DNA of 21,320 bases, taken from the IMG/VR virus record IMGVR_UViG_3300010396_000109, positions 1 to 21,320 of that record; one strand, 5' to 3'. The notes under the pieces were generated by a model that had not been told where the DNA came from, did no database searches, and saw only the letters and a program-made list of their open reading frames with translations. A program made the position numbers and the translations under genes. The stretch is from a virus. Below are positions 14,270-21,320 of this stretch, piece after piece. Every line of letters starts with the position of its first letter. Position 1 is the stretch's first letter.

Positions 14270-14497
14270 CTAAACCTGTCCGACAACACCCGTCGCGGTT
14301 AGCCCCGTGGACTTCACGCGACGGACTCGGACTTGGATTCGTTGACCGGCGACAGCCGCGTATGTGACCGTGGAACCGCCGAGAGTGACGACAGTAAGAT
14401 TCCCCGCGACACCAACAACCAACTCCGTGAACGGCCCATTCGGATCGTCCACGGAGTCGCTCGGCGTCACGGCGAAAGCGTTATATTCGCCGGCCAT
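14270..14497 (-). CDS. Spike-base-like small virion protein, 75 aa
   Basis: ATG 14497 follows AAGGAGGAG, one of the best ribosome binding sites in the window. The 75-residue protein reads YNAFAVTPSDSVDDPNGPFTELVVG, then VAGNLTVVTLGGSTVTYAAVAG and RIQVRVRRVKSTGLTATGVVGQV. This 'avTPSDstdlp...r.l.vG.aGn..v...gG..vt...v.aG..lpvrv.rv.atGTtAt.ivgl' pattern is what I recall from spike base proteins of the Rhodobacter gene transfer agent rcc01079 type. It would sit on the capsid surface. The good site suggests high copy number. The family assignment is from memory and needs a profile search. Confidence 0.7.
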   Translation of the reverse strand: MAGEYNAFAVTPSDSVDDPNGPFTELVVGVAGNLTVVTLGGSTVTYAAVAGQRIQVRVRRVKSTGLTATGVVGQV

Positions 14498-14506
14498 GAC
14501 TCCTCC

Positions 14507-15031
14507 TTAGCTCGACGTGCGAGAGGTCGAGGTCACGGCCGTCGTGGTGCCGGGGTAGGTCGTGGTAGTGACAGTCAGGGCCGCGTTCGCGTACTCCGGA
14601 TCGATGGAGAGGAGCGTCTTACTGACCGTCGCGGGGTCGTCGGATTCGGGTTGTTTGTGGGAGCAAAACTGAGTCGCAACCACGCTGTCAATCACCGCGT
14701 TCGCCGTCCCACGGACCACGACGAAGCGGACGTACCTGAAGTTCGTCGGCTTCACGACCTCCAACACCAACACCTTGTTCGAGTCCGCATCGGCAGCGTT
14801 TGGCGTGACCGCGCCTGCGAGGTCCGCCATATCCGAACCGTTGGCGACGTTGCCAGCTTGCGCCTTCAAAGCCGTCGTCTGAGTCGCGGTGAGCGTGCCC
14901 AGGCAACATTCGCCAATCACACTCTCGAACCCCTGCATATCGAGGATCGTCGTGTTGATGGCCGACGTTCCCGCGACAACCGCGTTACTCACACGGGTCC
15001 GCTTGCTGGCCGTAACAATGTTCCGAGACAT
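14507..15031 (-). CDS. Conserved phage virion protein, 174 aa
   Basis: ATG 15031 follows GGAG on the coding strand, after a strong hairpin that separates it from the capsid gene. The N-terminus (SRNIVTASKRTRVSNAVVAGTSAINTTILDMQGFESVIGEC) is of a type I recall downstream of HK97-like capsid genes. Further on come TATQTTALKAQAGNVANGSDMADLAG, DSNKVLVLEVVKPTNFRYVRFVVVRGTANAVIDSV and a Thr/Ser-rich tail (about 150-174). The middle resembles beta-sandwich head decoration or spike-anchoring proteins. The tail could be flexible or glycosylated, which is speculation. No enzymatic motif is visible. It is likely a minor or decoration head protein. Confidence 0.75.
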   Translation of the reverse strand: MSRNIVTASKRTRVSNAVVAGTSAINTTILDMQGFESVIGECCLGTLTATQTTALKAQAGNVANGSDMADLAGAVTPNAADADSNKVLVLEVVKPTNFRYVRFVVVRGTANAVIDSVVATQFCSHKQPESDDPATVSKTLLSIDPEYANAALTVTTTTYPGTTTAVTSTSRTSS

Positions 15032-15048
15032 GTATTTACTCCATAAGA

Positions 15049-15078
15049 GGTAGGAGATAGCTGGGGCTATCTCCTACC
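15049..15078 (-). terminator. Strong intercistronic hairpin after the capsid gene
   Basis: A perfect 13-bp inverted repeat (15049-15061 with 15066-15078) closes a 4-base loop, beginning 4 bases after the capsid stop. No U-tract follows (TCTTATGG), so full Rho-independent termination is unlikely. It may act as a partial terminator or as a 3'-end stabiliser that raises capsid mRNA over downstream genes. Confidence 0.75.
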
Positions 15079-15082
15079 GTGA

Positions 15083-16570
15083 TTAGTTGCACTTGATCCG
15101 CGTGAAGGCCTCGGCGAGAACCGGCATACCATCCAACTCCATCCGAGCGATGAAGCCGGTTTGGTTCGCGGCCGCGTACAGTTCGACGAGCCGTTGGATT
15201 TGCATCTCCAGCGAGTCCACGATCCAGTAGAAGGACAAATCCCCGAACAAGCCGATGTACAACCCGGACGAAGCAACGTTGGGGTTGTACTCGGACATGT
15301 TCACCGGACGATCTAAGATCGTGTCCGCTTCCCCGCCGAGACCGCCCGGAACCCAGAGGTAATTGCCGTTACCGTCCTTCAACTGGCGGATCAATTGCAG
15401 GATATTCCGATGGAACAGCCACTCCGCCCGGTTCCAGTACTGGACCTTCTGGTTGTACTTCGCGGCGATCAAAGCATCGACCGTGATGCCGGTAGGATTG
15501 CCGGACAGCACATCTCGGCTTGTGTCGATGCCACGGTTACTCGCTGTGAAGAGACCGAGGGGCTGATTGCTCCCCGTCCCCGACATGAACGCCTTCTCTT
15601 CGCTCACCCCGAACTTGTAGCCGAGGCGGTCTCGGACCAGCCCTTCAGGACCACCGCCAGCAACAGAGCCGTCAGCGGAGAAGCCGCCCGTGACAGACGC
15701 CATGCGGAGCAAGCGATTGCTGACCTTCAACCGCTTCGCCAGCGGGTGAGGCGTCAACTCCCGCTTACCAAACGACATCGCGTTGTCTTCGTTGCCGGTG
15801 TCCAGTTCACTGGTCCAGTCGGCATCGCTGATGTCGTTGTCGAGGGACGGAGCGCCGAGAGACTGTGCGGCCTTGACGACGTACTTCGTGGCCTTCTGAC
15901 GAATGAAAAGGTAGTTGTTCACGAACTTGATGAGCTTCGCAACAAATTCTTGCGGAGCCACCAGGTACCCGCCGACGATGTCGCTGTCCGCCTGGATCGC
16001 ACGTTGAGCGAGCCGCGAGCCTAGTACCTTGTCACCATCGACCAGGTACTGATTAAACACCTGCCGGTATTCCGGGGTGGATCGGCGTTGACGAGTACGG
16101 TACTCTTGCTCCGTCTCGCCGGCCGCACGTTTGTTCGGGGGGAGGCCCGGTTGCGTCCGGCGCTTGACCGTCACTTTGTCGAGACGGTATCGCTTGCCCT
16201 TGAGGATGATGTACTTCCGCTTGCCAGACCGCTCGTCATCGTCATCGTCATCCTCATCGTCTTCATCGTCGCGATCTTCGTCCTCGTCTTCGTCTTCGTC
16301 TTCATCGTCGCGGTCCTCATCCTCCGTGTCCTCATCGTCGCGGTCCTCGTCGTCATCCTCCGCGTCGGCCATGCGCTCCAACGCACCGACCCGTTCGTGA
16401 AGCTCATCGACCTTCTTCATGGTCTCTTCCCAAGACCCCTTCTCGTCGGCTCGCATCGCGCGGCTCTCCTTCTCCGCGCCGTCTTGGATCTTCCGCGCCT
16501 CCGCGATGAGCTTCAGCCGCTCCGCGCGGAGGTCTTTAATCTGCTTCGCCTGATTCGCCGTTTTCGGCAT
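15083..16570 (-). CDS. Major capsid protein, HK97 fold, with delta domain
   Basis: I chose ATG 16570 (GAGG at 5 bases); the open frame to 16594 would overlap the protease. The 495-residue precursor has an N-terminal coiled scaffold/delta region (about 1-70, KQIKDLRAERLKLIAEARKI, DELHERVGALERM). A 44-residue acidic tract follows (71-114) and then a basic segment (KRKYIILKGKRYRLDKVTVKRR). The HK97-fold shell domain starts near EYRQVFNQYLVDG (about 165). It contains GGYLVAPQEFVAKLI (N-arm/E-loop region), SFGKRELTPHPLAKRLKVSNRLL, DRLGYKFGVSEEKAFMSGTGSNQPLGLF (P-domain spine), and ends near TGFIARMELDGMPVLAEAFTRIKC. It forms the icosahedral shell; the delta region is normally removed by the neighbouring protease. 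The acidic insertion is unusual. Confidence 0.95.
   Translation of the reverse strand: MPKTANQAKQIKDLRAERLKLIAEARKIQDGAEKESRAMRADEKGSWEETMKKVDELHERVGALERMADAEDDDEDRDDEDTEDEDRDDEDEDEDEDEDRDDEDDEDDDDDDERSGKRKYIILKGKRYRLDKVTVKRRTQPGLPPNKRAAGETEQEYRTRQRRSTPEYRQVFNQYLVDGDKVLGSRLAQRAIQADSDIVGGYLVAPQEFVAKLIKFVNNYLFIRQKATKYVVKAAQSLGAPSLDNDISDADWTSELDTGNEDNAMSFGKRELTPHPLAKRLKVSNRLLRMASVTGGFSADGSVAGGGPEGLVRDRLGYKFGVSEEKAFMSGTGSNQPLGLFTASNRGIDTSRDVLSGNPTGITVDALIAAKYNQKVQYWNRAEWLFHRNILQLIRQLKDGNGNYLWVPGGLGGEADTILDRPVNMSEYNPNVASSGLYIGLFGDLSFYWIVDSLEMQIQRLVELYAAANQTGFIARMELDGMPVLAEAFTRIKCN
16229..16360 (-). repeat. Low-complexity Asp/Glu-coding tract
   Basis: The + strand is a run of TCATCG, TCCTC and TCTTCG units; a unit TCATCGTCGCGGTCCTC occurs twice (near 16301 and 16331) and once in altered form. 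It encodes 44 residues, 39 acidic, with Arg at regular spacing. Such a repeat can expand or contract by slippage. Confidence 0.85.
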
Positions 16571-16584
16571 GATTACCTCATGAA

Positions 16585-17184
16585 TTACAGACACTCAGCC
16601 AATCGCAACCTCCGCCGGTAGCGATCTAATTCCTCTTGCCAATCAACCCCTTTTGCTCTCTCAATTGCTCTCTGTTCACCCGCAACCGGGAACGCCGTCC
16701 GGATACCCGCAGAGGTCTCTTGGTACGCGGGGGAAAACACGAACGAGACTTCGTAGAGGTCCGCCTTCAGGACGGTCCTATGACTCACCCCGTTCCGCTT
16801 CTCCCACTTGTCATCGATCACGTCGAAAATGAAGGACATCCCGCGTAGGTCTTTCCGCTGGATGGCGATTATCAGGTCCGCCGCGTATGAGTATCCCGCG
16901 ATAGGGCATTCCACCCCGATCCCTCTCGCATCCGGGAGCAACGTCAGAGTGTTCGCGGAGAGCCGTCCGAGGAGACGGTTCGGATCGTGATCGACGGAGC
17001 AATAGACATCGCGGCCGGAAGCAAGGGAGGCGTCAAACGTGCCGGGGGCGATTTCCTCCCGGAACGATCCGTAGAGTAGCTCGCTCGGCTGGTTGTATTC
17101 CACTGCACGGCCAACAAGAGTCTTCCCCTCGTTCGTAGCTCGTACCTCTACCCGCGAGAACCGCCGTTCAATGGTTGGAGTCAC
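16585..17184 (-). CDS. Prohead maturation protease (HK97 gp4 / S78)
   Basis: GTG 17184 shares GTGA with the portal stop. The 199-residue protein starts IERRFSRVEVRATNEGKTLVGRAVEYNQPSELLYGSFREEIAPGTFDASL, the standard opening of the prohead protease family. The catalytic His is likely His66 in VDHDPNRLLGR and the catalytic Ser is Ser117 in LRGMSFIF, followed by DLYEVSFVFSPAYQET, the family's 'l.EVS.v..PAy..t' motif. It cleaves the capsid delta domain and itself during maturation. The C-terminal 35 residues (VDWQEELDRYRRRLRLAECL) are a charged tail, probably a targeting or removable segment. The gene directly precedes the capsid gene, with 14 bases between. Confidence 0.95.
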   Translation of the reverse strand: MTPTIERRFSRVEVRATNEGKTLVGRAVEYNQPSELLYGSFREEIAPGTFDASLASGRDVYCSVDHDPNRLLGRLSANTLTLLPDARGIGVECPIAGYSYAADLIIAIQRKDLRGMSFIFDVIDDKWEKRNGVSHRTVLKADLYEVSFVFSPAYQETSAGIRTAFPVAGEQRAIERAKGVDWQEELDRYRRRLRLAECL

Positions 17185-18611
17185 AGCACACCTTTCTTCG
17201 GCGGTTCCGAGGCCTGCGGCTTGTAATCGGGAAGTCGCCGGACAAGAGCTTTCAGAGCGTCCCCGGAGATTCCGGGGACCATAGCGAGCAAAAGCTGTTC
17301 GGCATCCTGCGGGAATATCGGCGACATCGCGGATAGCAAATCCATTGCTTTCTTCACGTCATCCGGGTTAACCGGCTCACCGCGAGCACCGAGTACCTTC
17401 ATCGTGGATGGGGCTAACCTCGCATCACCGATCTCCGGGGGGAGCGGGTTCTGCCCTTCACGTTTGAGGATTTGATTCAAAGTGAGCCATCCACCGTTCC
17501 GCCCCTTCGCGTAGGCGTCGTAGCGGCTGTTCGTCTCCATCATCTGGATATTGTGCGGGTCGTGACACACGAAGTACCGCATCTGATCCGGCCGGCCGAA
17601 CAGCTTCCGACGATACTCCTGCGCCCATCGAATCAGCCACGGGCGGAGCGTGATAGCGAAGAACTCGATACCCTGTTGCTCGATGTTGCTGAACGTTGCG
17701 TGGGTTAGATCGCGGAGCAGGTGCGGGGGGATATTAAACCATCTGGCGACTTCGACTATCTGAAATAGCCGAGTCTCTAAGAACTGTGCGGTCTCCGGGG
17801 GGACACCAATCGGGTTATACTTCATCCCCTGTTCGAGAATAGCAATGCGGTGGGAGTTATCCGGACCACGATGGAGTAGCTCGAACGATTCGCGGAGGTT
17901 TTTCCGCGCGCGGTCGGTCATCTCTAGCTCTTCAGGGGACTCAAGAATTCCGCCGAGCGTGCAACCCCTGCCGAAGAACGCACCCCCGAATTTCTCCGCC
18001 GCAACGCCGAGGCCGATAGACTCCCGCGCCTGCTGAACGGTGGGGTAGCCCTTCATCCCATCGAATCCGAGGCCGGGGATGTGGACTACCTTCCACCAGG
18101 GGATTCGCCGATCCTCTTCCGCCGCGTACAGCGCGGTGAACTGGTAGTAGATTTCCCCCGTCGCCTCATCCCTCATCGGCTCAACTTGATTCGGCTGGAT
18201 GATGTTGGCTTCGGTCGCAATGTCCTCCGGGGCTTCCTTATCCGTCTCGGCGTACCCGTTGCCCCAGATAAGCGCGTGGGCCGTTATCGTCTCATGGAAG
18301 ACATACGGCGTCATCTCCTCGTTAGGAGATGTGAGGAGTAGCTTGTGAGCGGGAGTGCCTTCTGCCTCATAGTTACCATCCGCCCGCTTCTCGTATGGGA
18401 TCGGCGGAAGGGCCGCGACGTTGGAGGAAATCACACTGACCGCCGCCCAGACAGCGGAGTAGTTCAGTGCGGTGTTTTCATCGACATCAACACCGGAGGC
18501 GGTTGGCTGGTTGCCGAGCATCGCAACAAGCGCGGGGTCGCGGAGAGGGATGCCGGCATACTTCGCCGCCCGCTTCGCTACCTTCCGAACTTGTTTCTGA
18601 AGCCAACCCAT
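17181..18611 (-). CDS. Portal protein, HK97 family
   Basis: The ATG at 18611 overlaps the terminase stop by one base (TAATG), after a GAGGGGAG site. The 476-residue protein shows HK97 gp3-like marks: ALNYSAVWAAVSVISSNVAALPPIPYEK (about 48-75), HKLLLTSPNEEMTPYVFHETITAHALIWGNGYAE (about 88-121). Further marks are VVHIPGLGFDGMKGYPTVQQARESIGLG, a central GVPPETAQFLETRLFQIVEVARWFNIPPHLLRDL and ATFSNIEQQGIEFFAITLRPWLIRWAQEYRRKLF. It forms the dodecameric ring through which DNA is packaged and released. The C-terminus (about 405-476) is Pro-rich and ends KKGVL. Size is within the family range (about 400-480). Confidence 0.95.
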   Translation of the reverse strand: MGWLQKQVRKVAKRAAKYAGIPLRDPALVAMLGNQPTASGVDVDENTALNYSAVWAAVSVISSNVAALPPIPYEKRADGNYEAEGTPAHKLLLTSPNEEMTPYVFHETITAHALIWGNGYAETDKEAPEDIATEANIIQPNQVEPMRDEATGEIYYQFTALYAAEEDRRIPWWKVVHIPGLGFDGMKGYPTVQQARESIGLGVAAEKFGGAFFGRGCTLGGILESPEELEMTDRARKNLRESFELLHRGPDNSHRIAILEQGMKYNPIGVPPETAQFLETRLFQIVEVARWFNIPPHLLRDLTHATFSNIEQQGIEFFAITLRPWLIRWAQEYRRKLFGRPDQMRYFVCHDPHNIQMMETNSRYDAYAKGRNGGWLTLNQILKREGQNPLPPEIGDARLAPSTMKVLGARGEPVNPDDVKKAMDLLSAMSPIFPQDAEQLLLAMVPGISGDALKALVRRLPDYKPQASEPPKKGVL

Positions 18612-20239
18612 TACAGCGTTTGAACTCCCCTCTTGTCGTAAACACTCTTCTTCGGCGGTTCCTGCTTGATCGCGCGAGCAAGGGCCGTAATCGTCGCGGA
18701 GATACCGTCAATCTTGTCGGCGGACTTCTCTTTGCTCGGCTTGATGCAACCCGCCGCGTCCATCTCGATTGCAATGTTGGAGAACATCCAATCAAGGACA
18801 GGATTGCGGTTGTGTTCGATGAGGTTGTTAACGACTAGCTTCTCGAACTCTTTTGTCGCGGCGTTGATGCTGTAGTATCCCTGCCGGACGTACTCAACGT
18901 GGAATCCATCGCCCATGAGATCGGTAGCAAGGGAGGTTGCGTTCCACGGATCAAGTGCGATCTCAGGAACCCTAAACACATCCGCGAGAGCGTTTATGTC
19001 TGCTCGGATTACCCCGTAATCAACGGAGTTACCGGAGGTCAACTTAATCAACCCCATCGACGCCCAATGGTCGATCCTCTGGCGATTGCTCCGCTCTCTC
19101 CCTCTCAACGCGGCTTCGGGGCACCAGAAGAAAGGGAGAATGCGATACTTCAGCCCGACACGGAAGAGCAAGACCAGCGCGTTGATGTCCGTAGTAGTTG
19201 CAAGGTCCAACCCTGCCCAACACTTCAGCCCATGCAAGTCCCGCTCGGAGTATTCTGTCCCGCAAGAGTCCCACCGTTCCGACGAAATCCATCGGCTCTC
19301 GCTCTTCGTCCATTGATTTAACCTGTACCGTCTGAAGATGTTCTCCGTCGCGGCGTCCGCTCTCGCGGCATCCGCCGCCTCTTGCATCTCTCGCTTGTTG
19401 ATCGTGATTCCGTAGGATGGGTTGACCTTCTTCCATGTCTCCTCGCTCCAAGGATCGTCCTTCTCTTCCGTTTCGTAGATCAACGGCAAGAGAGATATAT
19501 CTACTGCCTTACTCTCTTGAACGTCCCTTGCTATCCGCCATTGCCGATAGCAAATACTTGTCCGATCAACTCCCGCCGTGGATATCCAAAAGAGTAAGGG
19601 TTGACGGCGAGAAGCGCCCGCGAAAGCAAGGACGTTCCACAGCTTATCATCGGGCTGAGCGTGCAGTTCGTCGAACAGCGTTCCGGAGGAGTTTGGCCCT
19701 TCCTTCGTGTACGCTTCCGCGCTCAACGCGGTGTACGTGGACCGCGTCTTCGCGTAGTCCATCTCCTTCACCGAGCGGCGGAGACGCACGCGACCTGATA
19801 GCGCATCCGATGCCTCGACCATGTTCGCGGATTCGTCGTAGATGATGGAGGCTTGCTTCTTCGATCCGGCCGCTACGTAGATCTCCGCGCCAGGCTCGCC
19901 GTCGCCACAGAGGAGGTACAGTCCGACACCCGATAGCAAGGTGGACTTGCCGTTTTTCTTCGGGACCGCAATCGCACACTTCCGAAACCGCCGCGTTCCG
20001 TCCGGCATCTTCCAACCGAAGAGCGGTTCAATTACCCGTTCCCATTGCCACGGGAGGAGGTCAAACTTCTTCCCCGCGAACTGCCCCTTGCTGTGTCGGA
20101 GGAATCTTTCAAAGAAGAACCTGACACGGTCCGCCGAAGCCTGATCGAAGTAACACCCAGCCTGAATTGCCGCCTCATCCGACCGATTGCGGATCAACCG
20201 CCCGTCAATTGAGCGATGATTGGAAGGACTCAAATTCAT
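18611..20239 (-). CDS. Terminase large subunit (Terminase_1 family)
   Basis: Start choice is uncertain: ATG 20239 lies directly against GAGGAGG, a TTG two codons later has ideal spacing, and a TTG at 20248 extends the frame; I use the ATG. The 542-residue product has a N-terminal ATPase with LLPWQWERVIEPLFGW, Walker A PKKNGKS (about 93-99) and Walker B LFDELHAQ (about 188-195). The C-terminal RNase H-like nuclease has AGLDLATTTDI (Asp near 345), ALDPWNAT (Asp near 430) and DKIDGISATITAL (Asp near 508/511). It cuts concatemers and drives DNA into the prohead through the portal. The family includes HK97-like terminases. It overlaps the small subunit gene by 35 bases. Confidence 0.96.
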   Translation of the reverse strand: MNLSPSNHRSIDGRLIRNRSDEAAIQAGCYFDQASADRVRFFFERFLRHSKGQFAGKKFDLLPWQWERVIEPLFGWKMPDGTRRFRKCAIAVPKKNGKSTLLSGVGLYLLCGDGEPGAEIYVAAGSKKQASIIYDESANMVEASDALSGRVRLRRSVKEMDYAKTRSTYTALSAEAYTKEGPNSSGTLFDELHAQPDDKLWNVLAFAGASRRQPLLFWISTAGVDRTSICYRQWRIARDVQESKAVDISLLPLIYETEEKDDPWSEETWKKVNPSYGITINKREMQEAADAARADAATENIFRRYRLNQWTKSESRWISSERWDSCGTEYSERDLHGLKCWAGLDLATTTDINALVLLFRVGLKYRILPFFWCPEAALRGRERSNRQRIDHWASMGLIKLTSGNSVDYGVIRADINALADVFRVPEIALDPWNATSLATDLMGDGFHVEYVRQGYYSINAATKEFEKLVVNNLIEHNRNPVLDWMFSNIAIEMDAAGCIKPSKEKSADKIDGISATITALARAIKQEPPKKSVYDKRGVQTL

Positions 20240-20648
20240 CCTCCTCAACCGTCTCGCTCCGGCTCACGTCGATCCGGCTTCTCGCAGCCGGCGAGAAGCC
20301 AAACTCGGCAGACATCCTACGAATCTCGCAAACTAACCCTTGAACGATCTTCATGAGGGGGTTCGCCTTCACCCCTTCCTTCGTGGGGACCGTGAAGCCT
20401 TGCGATTTAAGCTGTTCCATCGCATCCCGCCACTGTGCGAAGGTCTCGCAGTAGACGGCGAGCGTAGATTGGTCGAGGGGGGTGATGAGGTAGGATGCCG
20501 ACAGTTCTGCAACTACCCTATCCCATTCCCCCCTCGCCACGACTGATAACCAGTCGGGAGCGCTCGGAGGGGTTGACCCTCCGATTACTCTGTCCCGGTC
20601 CTGTTCGAGAACCCGGAGACTTTCGGTTTTTGGTTTCCTGCCTCTCAC
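20205..20648 (-). CDS. Terminase small subunit (P27 family)
   Basis: GTG 20648 forms a GTGA overlap with the upstream stop and has AAGGG 6 bases before it. The 147-residue protein starts RGRKPKTESLRVLEQDRD, then PPSAPDWLSVVARGEWDRVVAELSASYLITPLDQSTLAVYCETFAQWRDAMEQL, matching the P27 family pattern 'RGRkP.p......p..L...A...W..i...L...g.lt..D...l..Y......w..a'. Next comes GVKANPLMKIVQGLVCEIRRMSAEFGFSPAARSRI, the family's 'NP....................lGLtP.sR'. It binds the packaging start and hands DNA to the large subunit. The acidic end (VEEDEFESF) overlaps the start of the large subunit gene. Confidence 0.93.
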   Translation of the reverse strand: MRGRKPKTESLRVLEQDRDRVIGGSTPPSAPDWLSVVARGEWDRVVAELSASYLITPLDQSTLAVYCETFAQWRDAMEQLKSQGFTVPTKEGVKANPLMKIVQGLVCEIRRMSAEFGFSPAARSRIDVSRSETVEEDEFESFQSSLN

Positions 20649-21064
20649 GGCTGGCCCTTCAGTTTTGCTAGATGGGACTCCAGGAAATCAATGATTGGCC
20701 GCGTAGCAGGATCACCGGGTTGCGGGAGAGCCGGAGCCGGATTACCCAACACCTTCGCGTCAACTTGATCGGCCGCAGCGTTGAGCAGCGGGATGAATGG
20801 AGCCGCAGCAGGGAGGAGCTTCACAATCCCCGCATCGAGTGCGGCGTGATGCGTGGTTTGTGCGGCGGTGACAACGTGAGAGGCGAGCCGTTGGATCAAC
20901 GGATTACCCAGCAACCCCGTGAGATGGGTCGAGAGACCACCCACAACCGGAGTGCCCCTCTTCGCCTTGATGAACGCGACGACCAGGAACACCAGAGCAA
21001 GGGCCGCGATGATCGAGAGGACCACGATCACGATTACAGGAGAAAGGCTTTTGAGCGCAACCAT
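20645..21064 (-). CDS. Small membrane-anchored protein, 139 aa
   Basis: The open frame runs to 21145, but the upstream residues are basic and Cys/Trp-rich and overlap the neighbour; ATG 21064 starts MVALKSLSPVIV. A single strong hydrophobic helix (about 9-34, VIVIVVLSIIAALALVFLVVAFI) is followed by KAKRG, which orients the rest in the cytoplasm if it is a signal anchor. The remainder is helical and Ala/Leu/Pro-rich, with AAAPFIPLLNAAADQVDAKVLG. It lies directly before the terminase genes and overlaps the upstream TM protein gene by 31 bases. A holin-like or lysis-accessory role is possible, but the long tail is unlike typical holins. Function unknown. Confidence 0.65.
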   Translation of the reverse strand: MVALKSLSPVIVIVVLSIIAALALVFLVVAFIKAKRGTPVVGGLSTHLTGLLGNPLIQRLASHVVTAAQTTHHAALDAGIVKLLPAAAPFIPLLNAAADQVDAKVLGNPAPALPQPGDPATRPIIDFLESHLAKLKGQP

Positions 21065-21320
21065 GAGAGTAGACCCCCGAAGATGATCGAAAACATAGAC
21101 GCGACACCGAGACCAACACCAACGCCGACATGAACGCGAGACCAACCCGTATACTCGGTGTCCTCCGGGTTGTAGTCCGCCGAAATATCTCGTAGTTTCC
21201 CCGCGACTTCCTCAGCCGAATCAAATTCGTAGATCGTGGTAGCGGGAGCGTGTCCCGTAGCATCGGGAGCGGGTTGATAGATCACCGCGAAGCCGCTCGC
21301 CTGAAACTTCGTGTCCTCAC
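21034..21320 (-). CDS. 5'-truncated protein with C-terminal TM helix
   Basis: The frame is open through the window edge; GTG 21285 could start it, but the residues before it (EDTKFQASGFAV) read as coding, so the true start is probably outside. The visible 95 residues have a hydrophilic part (YQPAPDATGHAPATT, SAEEVAGKLRDISADYNPEDTEYTG) and one hydrophobic segment near the end (VGVGVGLGVASMFSIIFGGLLSWL), then RSKAFLL. This is a tail-anchored or membrane-spanning topology. It overlaps the following membrane protein gene by 31 bases, so the two are likely translated together and may form a complex. No family recognised. Confidence 0.6.
   Translation of the reverse strand, partial: EDTKFQASGFAVIYQPAPDATGHAPATTIYEFDSAEEVAGKLRDISADYNPEDTEYTGWSRVHVGVGVGLGVASMFSIIFGGLLSWLRSKAFLL

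Noticed and set aside
14333-15046. 237-codon + strand open frame over the post-capsid genes
   Set aside because: It runs across three well-supported - strand genes, is Arg/Gly/Asp-rich and lacks a start site context.
16088-16621. + strand frame with hydrophobic repeats (IVIVILIVFIV type)
   Set aside because: The hydrophobic run is only the antisense reading of the Asp/Glu tract of the capsid gene, so the apparent membrane protein is an artefact.
1-21320. CRISPR array, insertion sequence or retron
   Set aside because: No regularly spaced direct repeats, no transposase with terminal inverted repeats and no reverse transcriptase motif were seen; the single recombinase fits a phage integrase.

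Overview
The window looks like the morphogenesis half of a tailed dsDNA phage or prophage with an HK97-type head and a non-contractile (siphovirus-like) tail, plus a short integration segment. The DNA is GC-rich by eye and genes are tightly packed, often sharing 1-4 bases in GTGA, ATGA, TGATG or TAATG junctions. Host assignment is uncertain. The unrecognised tail-tip proteins remind me of planctomycete prophage proteins, but this is memory-based and weak. No bacterial housekeeping gene is visible, so the segment could be an integrated prophage or a free phage genome.

Layout. Positions 1-3031 are read on the + strand: the 3' end of an unrecognised gene (1-375), a promoter-like dyad, a tRNA-like element (377-488), two small unknown genes (543-917, 936-1154), a large serine recombinase/integrase (1090-2649), and a promoter with a perfect 10-bp dyad driving a small two-helix membrane protein (2720-3031). 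Positions 3009-21320 are one long - strand late operon, described here in its direction of transcription, right to left. It holds two membrane-anchored small proteins, terminase small and large subunits, portal, prohead protease, major capsid protein with a very acidic N-terminal tract, a strong intercistronic hairpin, and three small virion-like proteins (one probably a spike-base protein). Then come a further small unknown protein, the head-tail connector, head closure, gp10-like neck protein, tail completion protein, tail tube, the tail assembly chaperone pair G/GT, tape measure, five tail-tip or virion proteins, and a repeat-rich tail fibre. The two transcription blocks converge and overlap by 23 bases at 3009-3031.

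How it works together. Terminase feeds DNA through the portal into a prohead built from the capsid precursor and matured by the S78-type protease. The connector, closure and neck proteins join the head to a tail whose length is set by a short (528-residue) tape measure with the help of chaperones G and GT. GT needs a -1 ribosomal frameshift, and all its textbook parts are visible: A AAA AAC, a 7-nt spacer and a perfect 15-bp stem. The serine recombinase would integrate and excise the element. I found no endolysin, lysogeny repressor or replication gene; these presumably lie outside the window.

The most interesting signals are the frameshift cassette, the 44-residue acidic tract in the capsid precursor, the tRNA-like element behind its own promoter-like sequence, and a short word, AGCAAGG, that looks over-represented and strand-biased.
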